DNA of 64,000 nucleotides from assembly GCA_025917655.1 (NCBI GenBank), contig CP084611.1, positions 2,356,001 to 2,420,000 of the forward strand. Direction: 5' to 3'. Positions 11,122 through 22,049 of this stretch are shown here, one piece after another. This DNA is from Chlorella sorokiniana. Lineage: Eukaryota > Chlorophyta > Trebouxiophyceae > Chlorellales > Chlorellaceae. The position numbers and the translations under genes were made by a program. Every line of letters starts with the position of its first letter. Positions within the stretch are counted from its first letter, which is position 1. Below the pieces are notes generated by a model that was not told the origin of the DNA, did not search any database, and saw only the letters and a program-made list of their open reading frames with translations.

Positions 11122-12239
11122 ATGGCATCACAGAACACCGCGCTGCAAGAGTTGCTGCTGGGCCATGGGCAAGGCTCTCTTAACTTGTCCGCGGTGAGTT
11201 GTGCAACGCCAGATAGACCAGCTGGTCCCGGCAGATTGCAGTCGAGCCTCGAACTCGCGCCTCGAGCCCGCACACCTGGAGGGGGATCGGCACAGTTGGC
11301 ACTTGTGCTCGGCTGGCAGCTCTTTGGCACATCTACCCTGCTCGTATACCTCGACCGCGCCATCAGCGCACGCAGCGACACAGAACACCTCGCTGCCGCT
11401 GCCGCCGCTCCTGCAGGTGCGCGCTCGAGCTGAGGAGCTCCGTCGTTCCATCGACCAAATCATCCAAGGCCTGCAGTTTGCTGCCGACAGGATGCAATGG
11501 TGCGAGCTCTCTGCCGTTTGCCTGGTTGCCCTGTCCACGCCCATCAGCGCGCCCAGCAGCACACCCACTGGAACAGGTGCAGGCAGGGAGGCCCATCGCG
11601 TTGTGCTGCGTGCGGCCCCACAGGTCTCATGTACTGGACCGCTGCGCCGTCATCAACGTGCAGTACCAGCACCTGTTGGATGCCCTGCGCCCGTTGCTGC
11701 GCCAGTTTGCGGCCTACCCGCGCTCCGTCAACCAGGTGGGTGCCGGCCTGCTTGGGAGCGCCGACCCCACCTGGCGGGCGCTCGTGCCCCGGCCGAGGCG
11801 GGAGCCCCACCCCGCAGCGCATGCCCCATTCCTGCAGTCCAACGCCCATGTGCTGCCCATCATGCTGGCCACCAAGCTGCTGCCGGAGATGGAGGCGGAG
11901 GAGCAGCGGCTGCTGCAGCAGCTGGAGCGGGAGCAGCAGCTGAGTGGCGCAGCCCACAGCGGTCCACCCGCTGCGCTGTCGATTGCCGAGCAGTTTGCCT
12001 GGGTGCAGGACCAGGAGCAGGAGTTGAACCACCTGGTAGACCAGCTGGCCCGCGGTGATGCCAGCCCGCTGGGCGAAAAGCGGCGCAAGGAGGTGCAGGC
12101 GGCAGCGGCCAGGGCGGCAGCTGCGGTGGCCCCAGCCACGCCTGCCCCCGGCGCGGCCATGCAGCGGGGGCGTGCGCAGCAGGCATCGCCGCCTGATCCC
12201 TTGCTTGCAGCTGTCGCATTCGGTGCGGGCCTGGCCTGA
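11122..12239 (+). CDS. MED8: Mediator complex subunit 8
   Basis: MED8 belongs to the head module of Mediator, the nuclear coactivator that links transcription factors to RNA polymerase II. Four GT-AG exons keep frame: 11122-11193, 11417-11499, 11624-11735 and 11838-12239, giving 222 residues. The N-terminal part is helical (EELRRSIDQIIQGLQFAADR), followed by VINVQYQHLLDALRPLLRQF and YPRSVNQSNAHVLPIML, then ATKLLPEMEAEEQRLL. The YP-S-N and LP-MLATKLLPEMEAEE pattern is characteristic of plant and animal MED8. The C-terminus is Ala-rich and unremarkable. An ATG 21 codons upstream (at 11080) is in frame but would add a poorly conserved leader. The stop lies about 60 bases from the converging methyltransferase stop. 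Confidence 0.85.
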
Positions 12240-12300
12240 GCATGTGCACATCAATCGCTGAACACACTCACACCAGTATCAGCGACGCAGATGCTCAGCA

Positions 12301-14548
12301 TCAGTGCGCCGCCTCCCGCTGCTGCTCCTGCTGCCCCGCCTCTGGCCGCGCGCCGCCCACCCCTTGCTGAGGCTTGAGCAGCGTCCAGAAGGCGCAGCGG
12401 TAGGTGGACGCCTGCATCATGGAGCGGCTGTTGGCCAGGAAGGGCGCCTCCACCGTCTGCTCGCGAATCAGCCGGAAGCCAATCTGCGGGGCGCGGGCCG
12501 CGGCAGGGCAGCACGTGGCGCGCTGGGCTCCATGCTGTGCTCCAAAGCGCAGGCAGGTGCACACAGCGCACACAGCACGGGTGCAGATACCTCCCATGCA
12601 CACCACACAGCCAACAACCCGCAGGCTCTTCGAGCTGTTGCAGTGCCTGCGCAGGCATGATGCGCCCCCGAGTCCCTCCCACCTGCAGCGCCGCCGCCTT
12701 CACCTCCTCCAGGCTCAGCTCCACCGACAGCTCCTCCCCGGCAGGTAGCTGTGCGCGTCGGCCCAGTGGTACAGCAGCGGGCCCAGGTGGACCAGGAAGC
12801 CGCCCGGCTGCGGGGCGGAGGGGGGGGGAGTGGCGGGTGGGCCCGGTGCATGTTGCCAGACAAGGGGTAACAAGCGCACATCAGCATACAACACCAGCTT
12901 TCAAGCTGATGGTATCCCTCTACCAGCCGCCGCCCCCACACACCACACACACACGCACACACACTCCCACCACACACCTTCTATTATTGCAGTGGCCCCC
13001 ACCGCGGCCCCTCACCTTCAGGACGTGCCAGGCCACCTCCAGGTACTCAATCACGTTGTGGGCGGTGTCCAGGAAGAAGCAGAAGGCGGCGGCGTCGAAG
13101 GAGGCGGCGGCGTCGGGCTGGCGGTACACCTCCGCAAAGTCGCCGGCCGACATGGACAGCAGGCCGGGGGCTGGGGGGAAGGGGGGGACGCTCGTGTTGA
13201 CACGGCGCAGCCACACCATGGGTGCAAGGCACGCGGCCCACTCTGCAGCAGCGGCTGCGGGGAGTGGGGGTGTGCCCCAGCACCCGTCGCCGCCCACCTG
13301 GAACCAGGGCTGCTGGGTGCACGTCGGGGACCGCCACCCCACGCAGCTGGTCCTCCACGCTCAGCTGATTGCAGCTGCTGTGAACCCAAGGGTGAACCGT
13401 CCACTGCACGCGGATGACCGGGCAAAGCCAGGGGGTGGGCGCATGGCCAGCGGGCAGGCTGCATGCTGGCGGCCTGGGGGGGGCAGTGTCCAGACTGCTC
13501 CTCCCGCACACCACCCAACGCGCGCTGCGCACCTGCCCCTCCCGCTCCACGCCGTTGAGCAGGTAGGCGCTGGCCAGCAGCATGTAGTAGCTGAACTCGT
13601 TGCCCTGGGCCTGGAATCCCTGTGTGGGTGGAAAGGGTGGGGGTGTGGGGGTAAAGAGGCGTTGGGGGCCTCGTGCGAGCACGCACAGGCAGTCGGCCCA
13701 TCCATCAGACCGCAGCCACCCCACCCCACCCCCACACAACGAGTTCCTGATCGCAGCACAGGCCAGCGGCTGAGGGGGCGCACCATGGAGACAATCTCCA
13801 GGCACAAGCGCGCCAGCCCCGCCCCCGGCACCAGCACCGCAGGCGGCTCGGGCGCATCGGCGGGCCAGCCAGCAAACAGGCGGCGCAGCTCGGCGCAGAT
13901 GCGGCCGTACGACTGGTCCCGCTCCTGGGCGCCCTCCTGCGACCAGTCGCGCGCCACGTTCTTCAGCACATACCTGCGGGGGGGGCGCAGCGGTGGGGGA
14001 TGTGCTGCGGGCATTGAAGGGGGAGGGGCGTTTTCCCACAGGGTTGGGCATGCGCCGCTTCCATCCCCGCTCCATCTGCCCGGGCGTGCCTGGCGCGGTC
14101 GTGGTCCTGAGGCGCGACGCGCGACCCCACCCGCTCATCAACTTCGTCGGCGGCGGCGTTTGCAGTAGCCAGGTGTGGCGGGGGCCCCACCCTCGGGGCC
14201 CTCCTCAAACATGGACAGCAGCGCGCTGAGGAAGAGGTGGTTGCGGTAGATGCATTGCCGCGCCTCAGAAATCTGCAGCGGGCTGGACGTCGCGTCAGAT
14301 GCCGAAGCTCTGACCGTCGGGAATGCAGGTAATCTGTGCACGAGCTTGTGGCCCTCCCTCAGTACCTTGCCTGGCATGCGAGGAATCATGGCACGGTGAT
14401 GGGGGCTGAGCTGCCAGTAGTTGCGCTCCCAACGAGCCACCTCCCACTCGGCCCCGGCACGGTAATGCCGCATCGCGTGGGCCACCCTGCCCAGCGCCTC
14501 ACGCTCCGCCTGGTCATCGAGCACCTGTTGATCCACTGAGGCTGGCAT
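12301..14548 (-). CDS. CARNMT1: Carnosine N-methyltransferase family (CARNMT1/N2227-like)
   Basis: CARNMT1-type enzymes transfer a methyl group from S-adenosylmethionine to the histidine imidazole of carnosine-like dipeptides or proteins. In order: RNYWQLSPHHRAMIPRMPGK; CIYRNHLFLSALLSMFEEG; YVLKNVARDWSQEG; VLVPGAGLARLCLEI (SAM-binding glycine motif); GNEFSYYMLLASAYLLNGV; MSAGDFAEVY; FFLDTAHNVIEYLEVAWHVLK; PGGFLVHLGPLLYHWAD; and EEVKAAALQVGG. All are family signatures in the right order. The exon joining to YVLKNV appears to use a GC donor at 14089 and an acceptor at 13974-13975. A frame change near 14175 lies in a G/C-rich stretch. Start is the ATG at 14548, stop the TGA at 12301. The real algal substrate is unknown because carnosine is not an expected algal metabolite. 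Confidence 0.88.
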
Positions 14549-15019
14549 CCTCTTTACTGCTGGGTCTTCAACAAGCGGAACAGAGCAGCAAAAGCAGAGT
14601 CGTGTGCCGGAGAGGACAGTGCACGGAGACCTGTAGAGTTACGAATCACTCAAATTGGCAATTGATTGCATGCTGGGCACGGCGCCCACTTCCCCTTTGT
14701 GCTGTGCCGTGCTGTGTCATGATGCCAAGCTGTCCCCTCGCAAAGTTTGCAGCGTGAGCCTTTCGCCCAATTGTGGCTGCGTATTGCTGAATTTACTGAC
14801 GTGCCCTTCTGTGCACAATCGACAGCGGTTCTCACGAAGTTGCACCGGAACGCTCGCTGTAAGGACATGTCGAGCACTCCATAGGTGGGCGTATTGCACT
14901 TGAAGGGCAGCAACGGGGCACAGCACTGTCCGCAGGCCCACTGTTCTGCCGCGCGGTCGCCGCCGCCGCCTGGTGTCGTACTCAAACCCACCTGTGCTGC
15001 CTGCCTCTCCAGGCATCGG
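14549..15019. promoter_or_regulatory. Divergent intergenic region, methyltransferase / bestrophin-like
   Basis: This region lies between two genes transcribed away from each other. It may also include an unrecognised first exon of the bestrophin-like gene, whose N-terminus is not certain. No other feature was seen. Confidence 0.35.
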
Positions 15020-17144
15020 ATGAACAGTTGGTCGGCGTGCACGTGTGTGCGTGATGTCTGGCGGGATCTGCAGGGGTACCCTTTTCGGGATGATGTGAGC
15101 GTGCAATCAATGGATTCACCCGCCACTGAGAGTCTTCTCTGTGGCGGCACTCGTGTATTCGCATTTATCCCGCATTGTCACTGCGGTTTCTGGCCAGAGA
15201 CCCACCCACTCGCCACCCCGCTGCCCCCTGCAGCCCTTCACCGAGGCCGACTGGCAGGTGCACGGCACGTGGCGGCGCTACATCCCAGAGCCCCACGTGT
15301 CGGGCATCGTCATCCTGTCGCTGGCCCCCGTGTGGGGATGGAGCGTGCTGGTGTCCGCCGGGCTGGGCCTGTATGCCACCTATGCCGAGGTGGGCCCGCT
15401 GGGGGAAGCGGGGAGAAGACTGTAGGGGAGGGGCTGGCAGGGGGCAGCACGCGCGCACGGGCCGGCAGCAGCGGATCGCATCTGGGTCGCCGCGTCGCAG
15501 CGCGGCGTGCATTCCGCACAGCGCGGCGGCCCCTTGGGGCCACATCCAGCAGGGCACGTGATCACCGGTGCCGCCTACCCTGCAACTGCCGCCTGCGTTG
15601 CAGCCCGCAGGCTGGCCCAACGTGAGCGGGCACGAGCAGCTCATCACCATCTTCACGCTGACCAGCTTTGCGCTGAGCCTGCTCATGCTGTTCAAGACCA
15701 CGTCGTCGTACGGGCGCTGGTGGGAGGCGCGCACGCTGTGGGGCGCTGGCTACATCCACGTCCGCTCCGTGCTGCGCCTGGCCATCTCGTTTGTGGGCGC
15801 AGCCGCCCAGACCTGCTGCCCGCCGTCTACCGCTGGACCGCCGCCGTGCTGCCGGCCCTGGCGGCGCAGCTGCGCGGGCGCTGCCACTACGTGCAGGACC
15901 ACCTGGGGCCCCTGCTGCACCCCGCCGAGCTGGACTGGCTGCTGGCGCGGGGGCAGGGCCGCGGGCTGCCGGCCATAGCCGCGCTGCAGGTGGGCCGGGG
16001 GTGCGCGTCAAGAGAGGGCCAGGGCTGCCCCTGACTGCCTTGAAGCCAGCTGGCCTTGGCAGCACGCCGGCAGCGCCAGGCACCCGGAGCGCGGCGAGGC
16101 CTGGACCGGGCGTTGCAACGAGCAGGGGCAGGCGCCGCTGCCTCACGGTATCGCCCGGACTGGCCCAGCCTCTGGCCTGGCACTGCGCGCCCCTCCCCTG
16201 CAACACTGCAGGTGCTGTCGCGGCTGCTGGATGGCGCTGGGCTGGAGGTGATTGAGCGGCAGCAGCTGGAGGCGCTGCTGTCGCAGCTGGACGTCGTCAT
16301 CGGCGGCTGCGAGCGCATCCGCGCGCAGCCCATCCCCTACGCTTGGAACCGGTGCGGCGGCCTGCTGGGGCTGAGCTGCAAGGCCCTTGCTCCTCTCTCA
16401 CCGGTTTGTTTAAGGCGGGATGGCTGCCTGCAAGTTTCACCCACGGCCGCCTCCCCCATGCCGCCCTGCAGCCACACCCACCGCTTCCTGCTCTTCTACA
16501 TCACCTTCCTGCCCTTCGCCTTCTGGCCCCTGTACCAGTGGTACACACTCCCCATCTCCGCGGTGGTCGCCTTCCTGCTGTGCGGCGTAGAAAACATCGG
16601 GGTGCAGATCGAGGAGCCGCACAGGCGCGCCTCGCCGGCCCTCGCAACCCCGCTGCGCTCCTGCTCGCCCGCTGCAGCTCCGGCCAGGCTGTGCGGCGCG
16701 GGCCACCGGCGGCGGTGCGCCACCTGCAGCGGCCAGCCCGCGCCTTGGCTGTGCAGCGGACCGACGCATCGCCCTGTCGAGGCCCCCTCCCCCTGCTGCA
16801 GGGTGTTGCCGCTGAACCACATCTGCGCTGGCACGCTGCGCGCGCTGCGCCTCATGATGGACGATGCGCAGCCCTCGGCCGACATGGCCCAGCTGGCCGC
16901 CTCCTTTGCCGGGCTCGCCTCCTGCGACCAGCTGGCGGTGCAGCTGGCGCCAGCCGCGCACCAACCACAGCCCAAGAGCATGTTGCGGGGGGCCATTCCG
17001 TCCTCAGCCGGCGACGCTCTGGACAATGAGGCGGGGCACCTGCACGGCCCCACAAACATGGCTGCCGCTGACGGGCAGCGCAGCAGCGGCCAGGGTGTTC
17101 CACCGGCGCGGCAGGTCGCTAATGGGGAGCTGGCCCCGCCCTAG
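15020..17144 (+). CDS. Bestrophin-like (UPF0187) anion channel
   Basis: Bestrophin-family proteins are pentameric anion channels. Chloroplast members in plants and algae sit in thylakoids and conduct chloride or bicarbonate. Recognisable blocks are FTEADWQVHGTWRRYIP (15236), HVSGIVILSLAPVWGW (first membrane helix), LLMLFKTTSSYGRWWEAR (15685-15735, a family hallmark), RIRAQPIPYAWN (16318), HRFLLFYITFLPFAFWPLYQ (16480-16540), and FLLCGVENIGVQIEEP (16570-16620) joined by an intron to VLPLNHICAGTLRAL (16803). The acidic ENIGVQIEEP motif is the conserved cytosolic segment of the family. Frame changes occur around 15810. The start used (ATG 15020) reads through YPFRDD into a GT donor at about 15095 and keeps frame with FTEADW, but the transit-peptide region is uncertain. 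The C-terminal 100 residues are low complexity. Confidence 0.78.
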
Positions 17145-17454
17145 CAGCTTCAGCAGGCCGTTATTCATGCCCCCAGCACTGCCGGCGAGGGGCAGTGGGA
17201 GTTTTGCACTGCCTGACACACACATTTCATTGGCATTTCATGCGCTTGGGCATTTCAGGTGCAAGGCATTGCCGCTTCTACAGCGGCGCGTTTGGCACTG
17301 TGCTGCCGCTCCCAAGGCCAGGCAAGAGGCGCGTCTTTGCTGGTTGCCAAGGCCAGAAGGGACAGCGCTGGCTGGCTACGCAGCCGCCCGCCTGCTCCGG
17401 CTTTCCTTGCCTGCAGCAGGCTGGCACGCAAGGCCGTGCTGCTCAGCGGCGTGC
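17145..17454. other. Intergenic, converging 3' ends
   Basis: This is the space between the bestrophin-like stop (+) and the NOT3 stop (-). I see no gene or repeat in it. Confidence 0.5.
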
Positions 17455-20400
17455 TCACGGGTCGCTGGGCGCCGACGTGTCCTCCTGCTCCATGTACTTG
17501 TACTCTGCCGGGGGAGTTGGGGGGGCAGCGCAAACGTTGCCCTCGGCCAGTCATCAGGGGTGCTGGGGCGAGCTGGCCAAGGCAGCAACTGCGGCTTGCG
17601 AGTGTGCAGCCCACCAAACATGAAGTCTGGGCGGGAGACGCGGGGCACCAGCCGCTGTACTGTGGTGCCGAGGGCAGCAGGCCAGACCCTTGAGAGACGT
17701 TGTGCCTGGGGAGAGGGGCGGGGCACACGCGGGCAGCAGCCTCATGGCAGCGTCTGCAGCAGCCGCAAGCAGGGCTTGCAGGCAGGGGCGGTGTGCCTAG
17801 GCGGCGGCGGGCCCACAGGTTGAAGTCGAAGAAGATGAGGGGCCCGGTTTCGTGGGTCTCCGTCACGGTGCGGGGGTGCTCTGCCGCGCAAACCAAGCGT
17901 TGAACTGCGGGCGCGCAGGACGGGTTGGGGCTGGGCACCGGGCAGGGGGCGGCTGCCACCGTGTCCAGCGCAACCAGGCAGCCCGTCAGCCGCCGCGGCA
18001 GGCCCACCTGCGTGTGGAAGCGCCAGCCCTGCGCCTTGAGCGCGTTGGCGCCCCACAGCTGCTGGCGGCTGCCCTGCTGGAAGTAGAAGTTGAGCAGGCA
18101 CGTCTCCGCGCTCAGCTTCTTCCACGTCTCCTCCCGACGCAGGCTGGGGTGCACCTGCGCCGGCTCGGGCGCGCAGGGCAGGGCGGGGGAGGGCCTCGGT
18201 GGGTGGCGGTGGGCTGCTTCTTGTGCAACTGTGGCGAAAGGAGGCGGGGCTGTGGGTGCGCGGCACCCCGCACCGTGTTTGGGAAGGATGGCGGCACAAC
18301 AACGGGGTGCTGGGCAGGCGGCGGGCCCCCAGCGCTGCTGAGCATGCCATCCGAGAGGCGCCAGTCAGCGTCCCCGGCTGAGGCCTGAAGGGCGCCGGCG
18401 GGTTATTAGGGCACCTGTCGGGCAGCAAGGTCGCGGGTGCCGCCCCCTACCGTCCCCCTCACATACCACACCAGGCGCAGCACCCCGCACCCGGCAAGCA
18501 CCCGCCCACCTGCCGGCCAGCGATGCCTCCAGGCAGTGCAGGTCGACCAGGGTTGGGATCCAGGGCCGCTGGAAGCATTGGTGGTGGAGAGCGCCTCCGC
18601 GGCATCCATGCCCTCCACGCCGTCCTGCGCGGCGGCACCCTCCAGGCCCTGCCCCTCAGCAGCACTGTGCGGCCTCGCGCTGTCGGGCAGGGCCAGCACC
18701 GCCTCAGCCTGCGTCTGCAGGTGGTTGAAGGACAGCACGGTGGGGATGCGGCCGCCGCGCTGCGGGCTGCTCACGCTGCTGGCAGCCGCAGATGACTCCC
18801 GGCCAACGCCTGGCCCTCCGCGTCGGCTGCACCGAGGCTGCCCCGCAAGCTGCTCGGAGACGTCACGGTTTGGGGATCGCGGTGTGCTGCAAGTGGAGAA
18901 ACCGCAGGCACGGGAGGCGTGCTGCATGCAGGGGCGGTGCACACAGCGGCGTCAGGTCACTTGGCAACTGCCCCCGCTGCAACCGGTGAAGCAACCGCGC
19001 TCGCGCACCTGCTGCTGCCGGCTGCCTGCGCCTCGATGCCAGCCTCCCTTGTGGCGGCCAAGGCAAAGGGGCTCCCCCTGCAGCAGCAGAAATGCCGCTG
19101 GCCAACGCCGCAAAGGGGGAATGGCCCGTCAGAGAGGGCACGAGAGAGAGGGCCACAGGGGGAGGCCGGGGGCACCCCCAGCACCGGAAGCGGGGCAGGT
19201 GGGGCAGCCGCCGGCAGGGGCTCAGGGGCTGGCTCAGGCCCTGGCACGGCCTCCCCCTGGGCTCGCTGAGCGGTCACAGCAAGCAGCATTTGCTCGCTGA
19301 ACACTGCCAGTCGTGCTGCTGATGTGGGCGGAAGGGGACGCTCCTGGAGGGGTGGCCCTGCATGCTGCGCGGGTGCTGACCCCGCTAGCAGCTGTGCTGC
19401 CGTCCCTGGGGCTGCTAGGGGGCTGCGGCCGGGGCTGGCTGGGAGGCAGCCCCGGCAATTGCAGCTGCCGGCGAACTGGACATGACAGGCTGTGACGGTT
19501 TGATGGTTGCGCCTGGCTCAAAGCCCTGGGGTGAAGCATCAGCGGCTGCATTATCGCTGACCTTCCGCTGCAAGCCTGCCGGTGTTGTGGCTGCGCCAGC
19601 TTGGACGCTTGGGCCCGGCGTTTGCGGTGCACCTCCGCTGCGGGGGCGCGGTTGGATAGGGAGCTGCCCTGCTCCACCCCCGCTGCAGCCACCTCCTTGA
19701 AGGACGTGGCACGGCTGGCTGCCTGCGGAGTGCCGCTTGCTTGTGGGGAGGCCGGTGGGGGCGGCAGGCCCGGAGGCGGCGCAACGAATTGCTTCTTTGC
19801 GCCGCCACCCTCGCCTTTGCCGGCTTCGCCTGCAGAAGCAGCACAGACCTAGGTGATTGCTGTCTGGCGCCTGCCTCCTTCTGGGGCAACCGCCCACCTT
19901 TCCCTTTGCCTCCCTTGCCGCTCTTGCTCCGCTTTGCCTTGCCGGCGGTGGCGCTGGTGCCGCCGCTGCCGCCTTCCGTGGGAGACTCTGCAGCCTGCCC
20001 CTCGCCTCCCTCTCCTGCCGGGCGGCGGCGGAGCTGTGAGCAATGCCTGCCAGCAGGTAGGCCAACCAAACTGCAAACCATTCACTGCTCTTGCCTGGCC
20101 TGAGCTTGCCGGTGGGGGCGTGCTGCGTGCGCCCGATCTTGCCGATCGAGTCGTCCACATCTTTGAGCGGCAGCGCATCGTACAGATGCTCGTCAGGCAT
20201 GAAGTCTGGGGATGGGGGCGGGGTGAGGACGGTCCTCAGCTTTCCACGCTGGCTGAGTAGGGGCACTGGCAATGTGCCGCCCCTCATGTCCCCCCCACCC
20301 CCACCTCCACCCACCCGGCTCCGTGCTGGAGGCCAGGTAGTAGTCCAGGCCGTCGCGCAGCGCCCCCTCCACCTCGTCGGGCGCCACCTGGTCGTTCTCC

Positions 20401-21728
20401 AGCAGGCGCAGGCACTGGGGGGGCACGGGCGTGGCGGTTGTGAGGGGCGGGTTGGGGGCTGAGGGGAGGCATCAGCATGTCCTCCTCTGGGCACGGACCC
20501 CGGTCAGGTGGCCCACCTGCTCCAGCCTGGTGATGTGCTCCTGGTGCCGAGCCATGAAGGCCTCCAGCTCCAGCATGCTGCTCGCAAGGGGGAGGCGGGG
20601 TGTGGCAGGGGGCGTGAAAGCAGCGCTGGGGGCCCAACCCGGGGTGGGAGCCCCCAAGGGCCCCATGCCAGCGCACCGACGCCCTTCCACCTCCCGCCCT
20701 CACCGCGGCGACTTGGTCTTGCCCTTCTGCACAGACGCCTCAGCCTCGATGTCCGCCTCAAACTGCTCCACCTGCGCACGCGGGTGAGTGAGGAGGTCGG
20801 GCAGGCCGCTCAGCGGGCCGGCAGCAGAACACTTCATCCCACATGTGTGCCGGCAGCCAGCGCACAGTGAGCTGCCGCGTTGCGGCGTCCACCCGCGCGC
20901 GCCTGCGTCTCTAGCTGCGCCACTGTGTCTGAGAGCCAGTCGGCGCAGCGGCACTTGGCCACCATGAGGGGGTCTGTGGAGTTGCGCAGCAGGCCCTCGC
21001 TGGAGAACTGCTTGATCTTCAGCTCCTTCTCCAGCTGCTTGAAGCGCTCCTGCAGGCGGGATGGGCGGGGGATGAGGCGTCCCCGCCGAAGCCGCAGCCA
21101 ACGCCCCCGTCTGGCCAAGCGCACAGGGCGACCGCCCAGCTTCCCCCGCCTCACCATCTCCCGCTCCACCTCTTTGCGCGCATCCAGCAGCCGGGGCCCC
21201 AAGGCTGCGTCCTTGATCTCGCCCCCGCCGCCCATGCTCGCACCTGCACCCCACGGACATGCCAGGTCGGGCAGCAGCAGCGGGTGTGCACCAGAGCAGC
21301 CCGCCTGCCAGACCTGCCCACCTGTTCTCGCTGGCGCTGCAGCTTCTTCAGCTCCTTCTTCATCTCCTGAACGATCTTGTCCTTCTGGCTGGCATCCTGG
21401 ACAAGCAATAAACAGCGCAGCAGTCAGCCATAGTAGGCAGGTGGCGGGTCAATGGGAGCGCTGGAACTCAAGACGACTGCCCACTGGCAGCACTTGCCTC
21501 GGTCTCCTCCAACTTGTCCCACAGAGCGTCCCACTCCCCACGCCCTCGTAAATACGCTTCAGACAACCGTCTATCTCTGCAAAGCATCTTTTGAAACAAC
21601 TCAGGCTTCCACTGCCACGGCAACCTCCCACCCTGGCATGTGACACTATTGACTGGCAGTGCACACTCTAGAGTGCCTCTGAGGCAGCCCATCAGCTCGC
21701 CTGCTTGAAGCTTGCGAAGTTTGGACAT
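17455..21728 (-). CDS. NOT3: CCR4-NOT complex subunit 3 (NOT3/CNOT3)
   Basis: NOT3 is a scaffold subunit of the CCR4-NOT deadenylase complex, which shortens mRNA tails and can repress transcription. The N-terminal coiled-coil is spread over exons: MSKLRKLQAEIDGCLKRIYE, EWDALWDKLEETE, KDKIVQEMKKELKKLQRQRE, LLDARKEVEREM, RFKQLEKELKIKQFSSEGLL and VAPDEVEGALRDGLDYYL. The C-terminal NOT box has VVVPPSFP, WKKLSAETCLLNFYFQQG, LKAQGWRFHTQVG, HPRTVTETHETGPLIFFDF and RPDFMFEYKYMEQED, ending at the TGA at 17455. Exon 1 is only 28 bases (21701-21728) and joins exon 2 at 21576 only if the donor is GC (21699-21700). A missing G near 21537-21540 breaks the frame between RIYEGV and EWDALW. The middle 18.4-20.1 kb is low-complexity linker. 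Both conserved ends are unmistakable, so the call is firm even though several linker exons are not resolved. Confidence 0.88.
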
Positions 21729-22049
21729 GTTGTGCCGCTGCTCACCGGCCACAACCGGCCTGGCAACGCACTTGTGGAAGCACGAGCAGGTGGACGCCCA
21801 TTGAGGCGTAAGGGCACTATGGAGCCCCTGCCAGCTTGTCACTTTCTACCAAGAACATCAGCATGTCCCTGGTGAACATGCAGCGCTTGCCCTACACTTC
21901 GACTGTTCATGGTTGCCATGGATAGGTTTTAATGTTCTTTATGTGTCGTCAACATGACCGTTTCATCATTTGAGGGACAGTGCTGCAGGCGCTTCCAAGC
22001 AAAACTGGGGCAGACGGGCAAAAACTGGGGACGGCGCGCTGAGCCGCTC
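21729..22049. promoter_or_regulatory. Intergenic, NOT3 upstream region
   Basis: This interval lies upstream of NOT3 and downstream of the reductase gene, both on the minus strand. It is less G+C-rich than the coding exons. No named element was recognised. Confidence 0.35.
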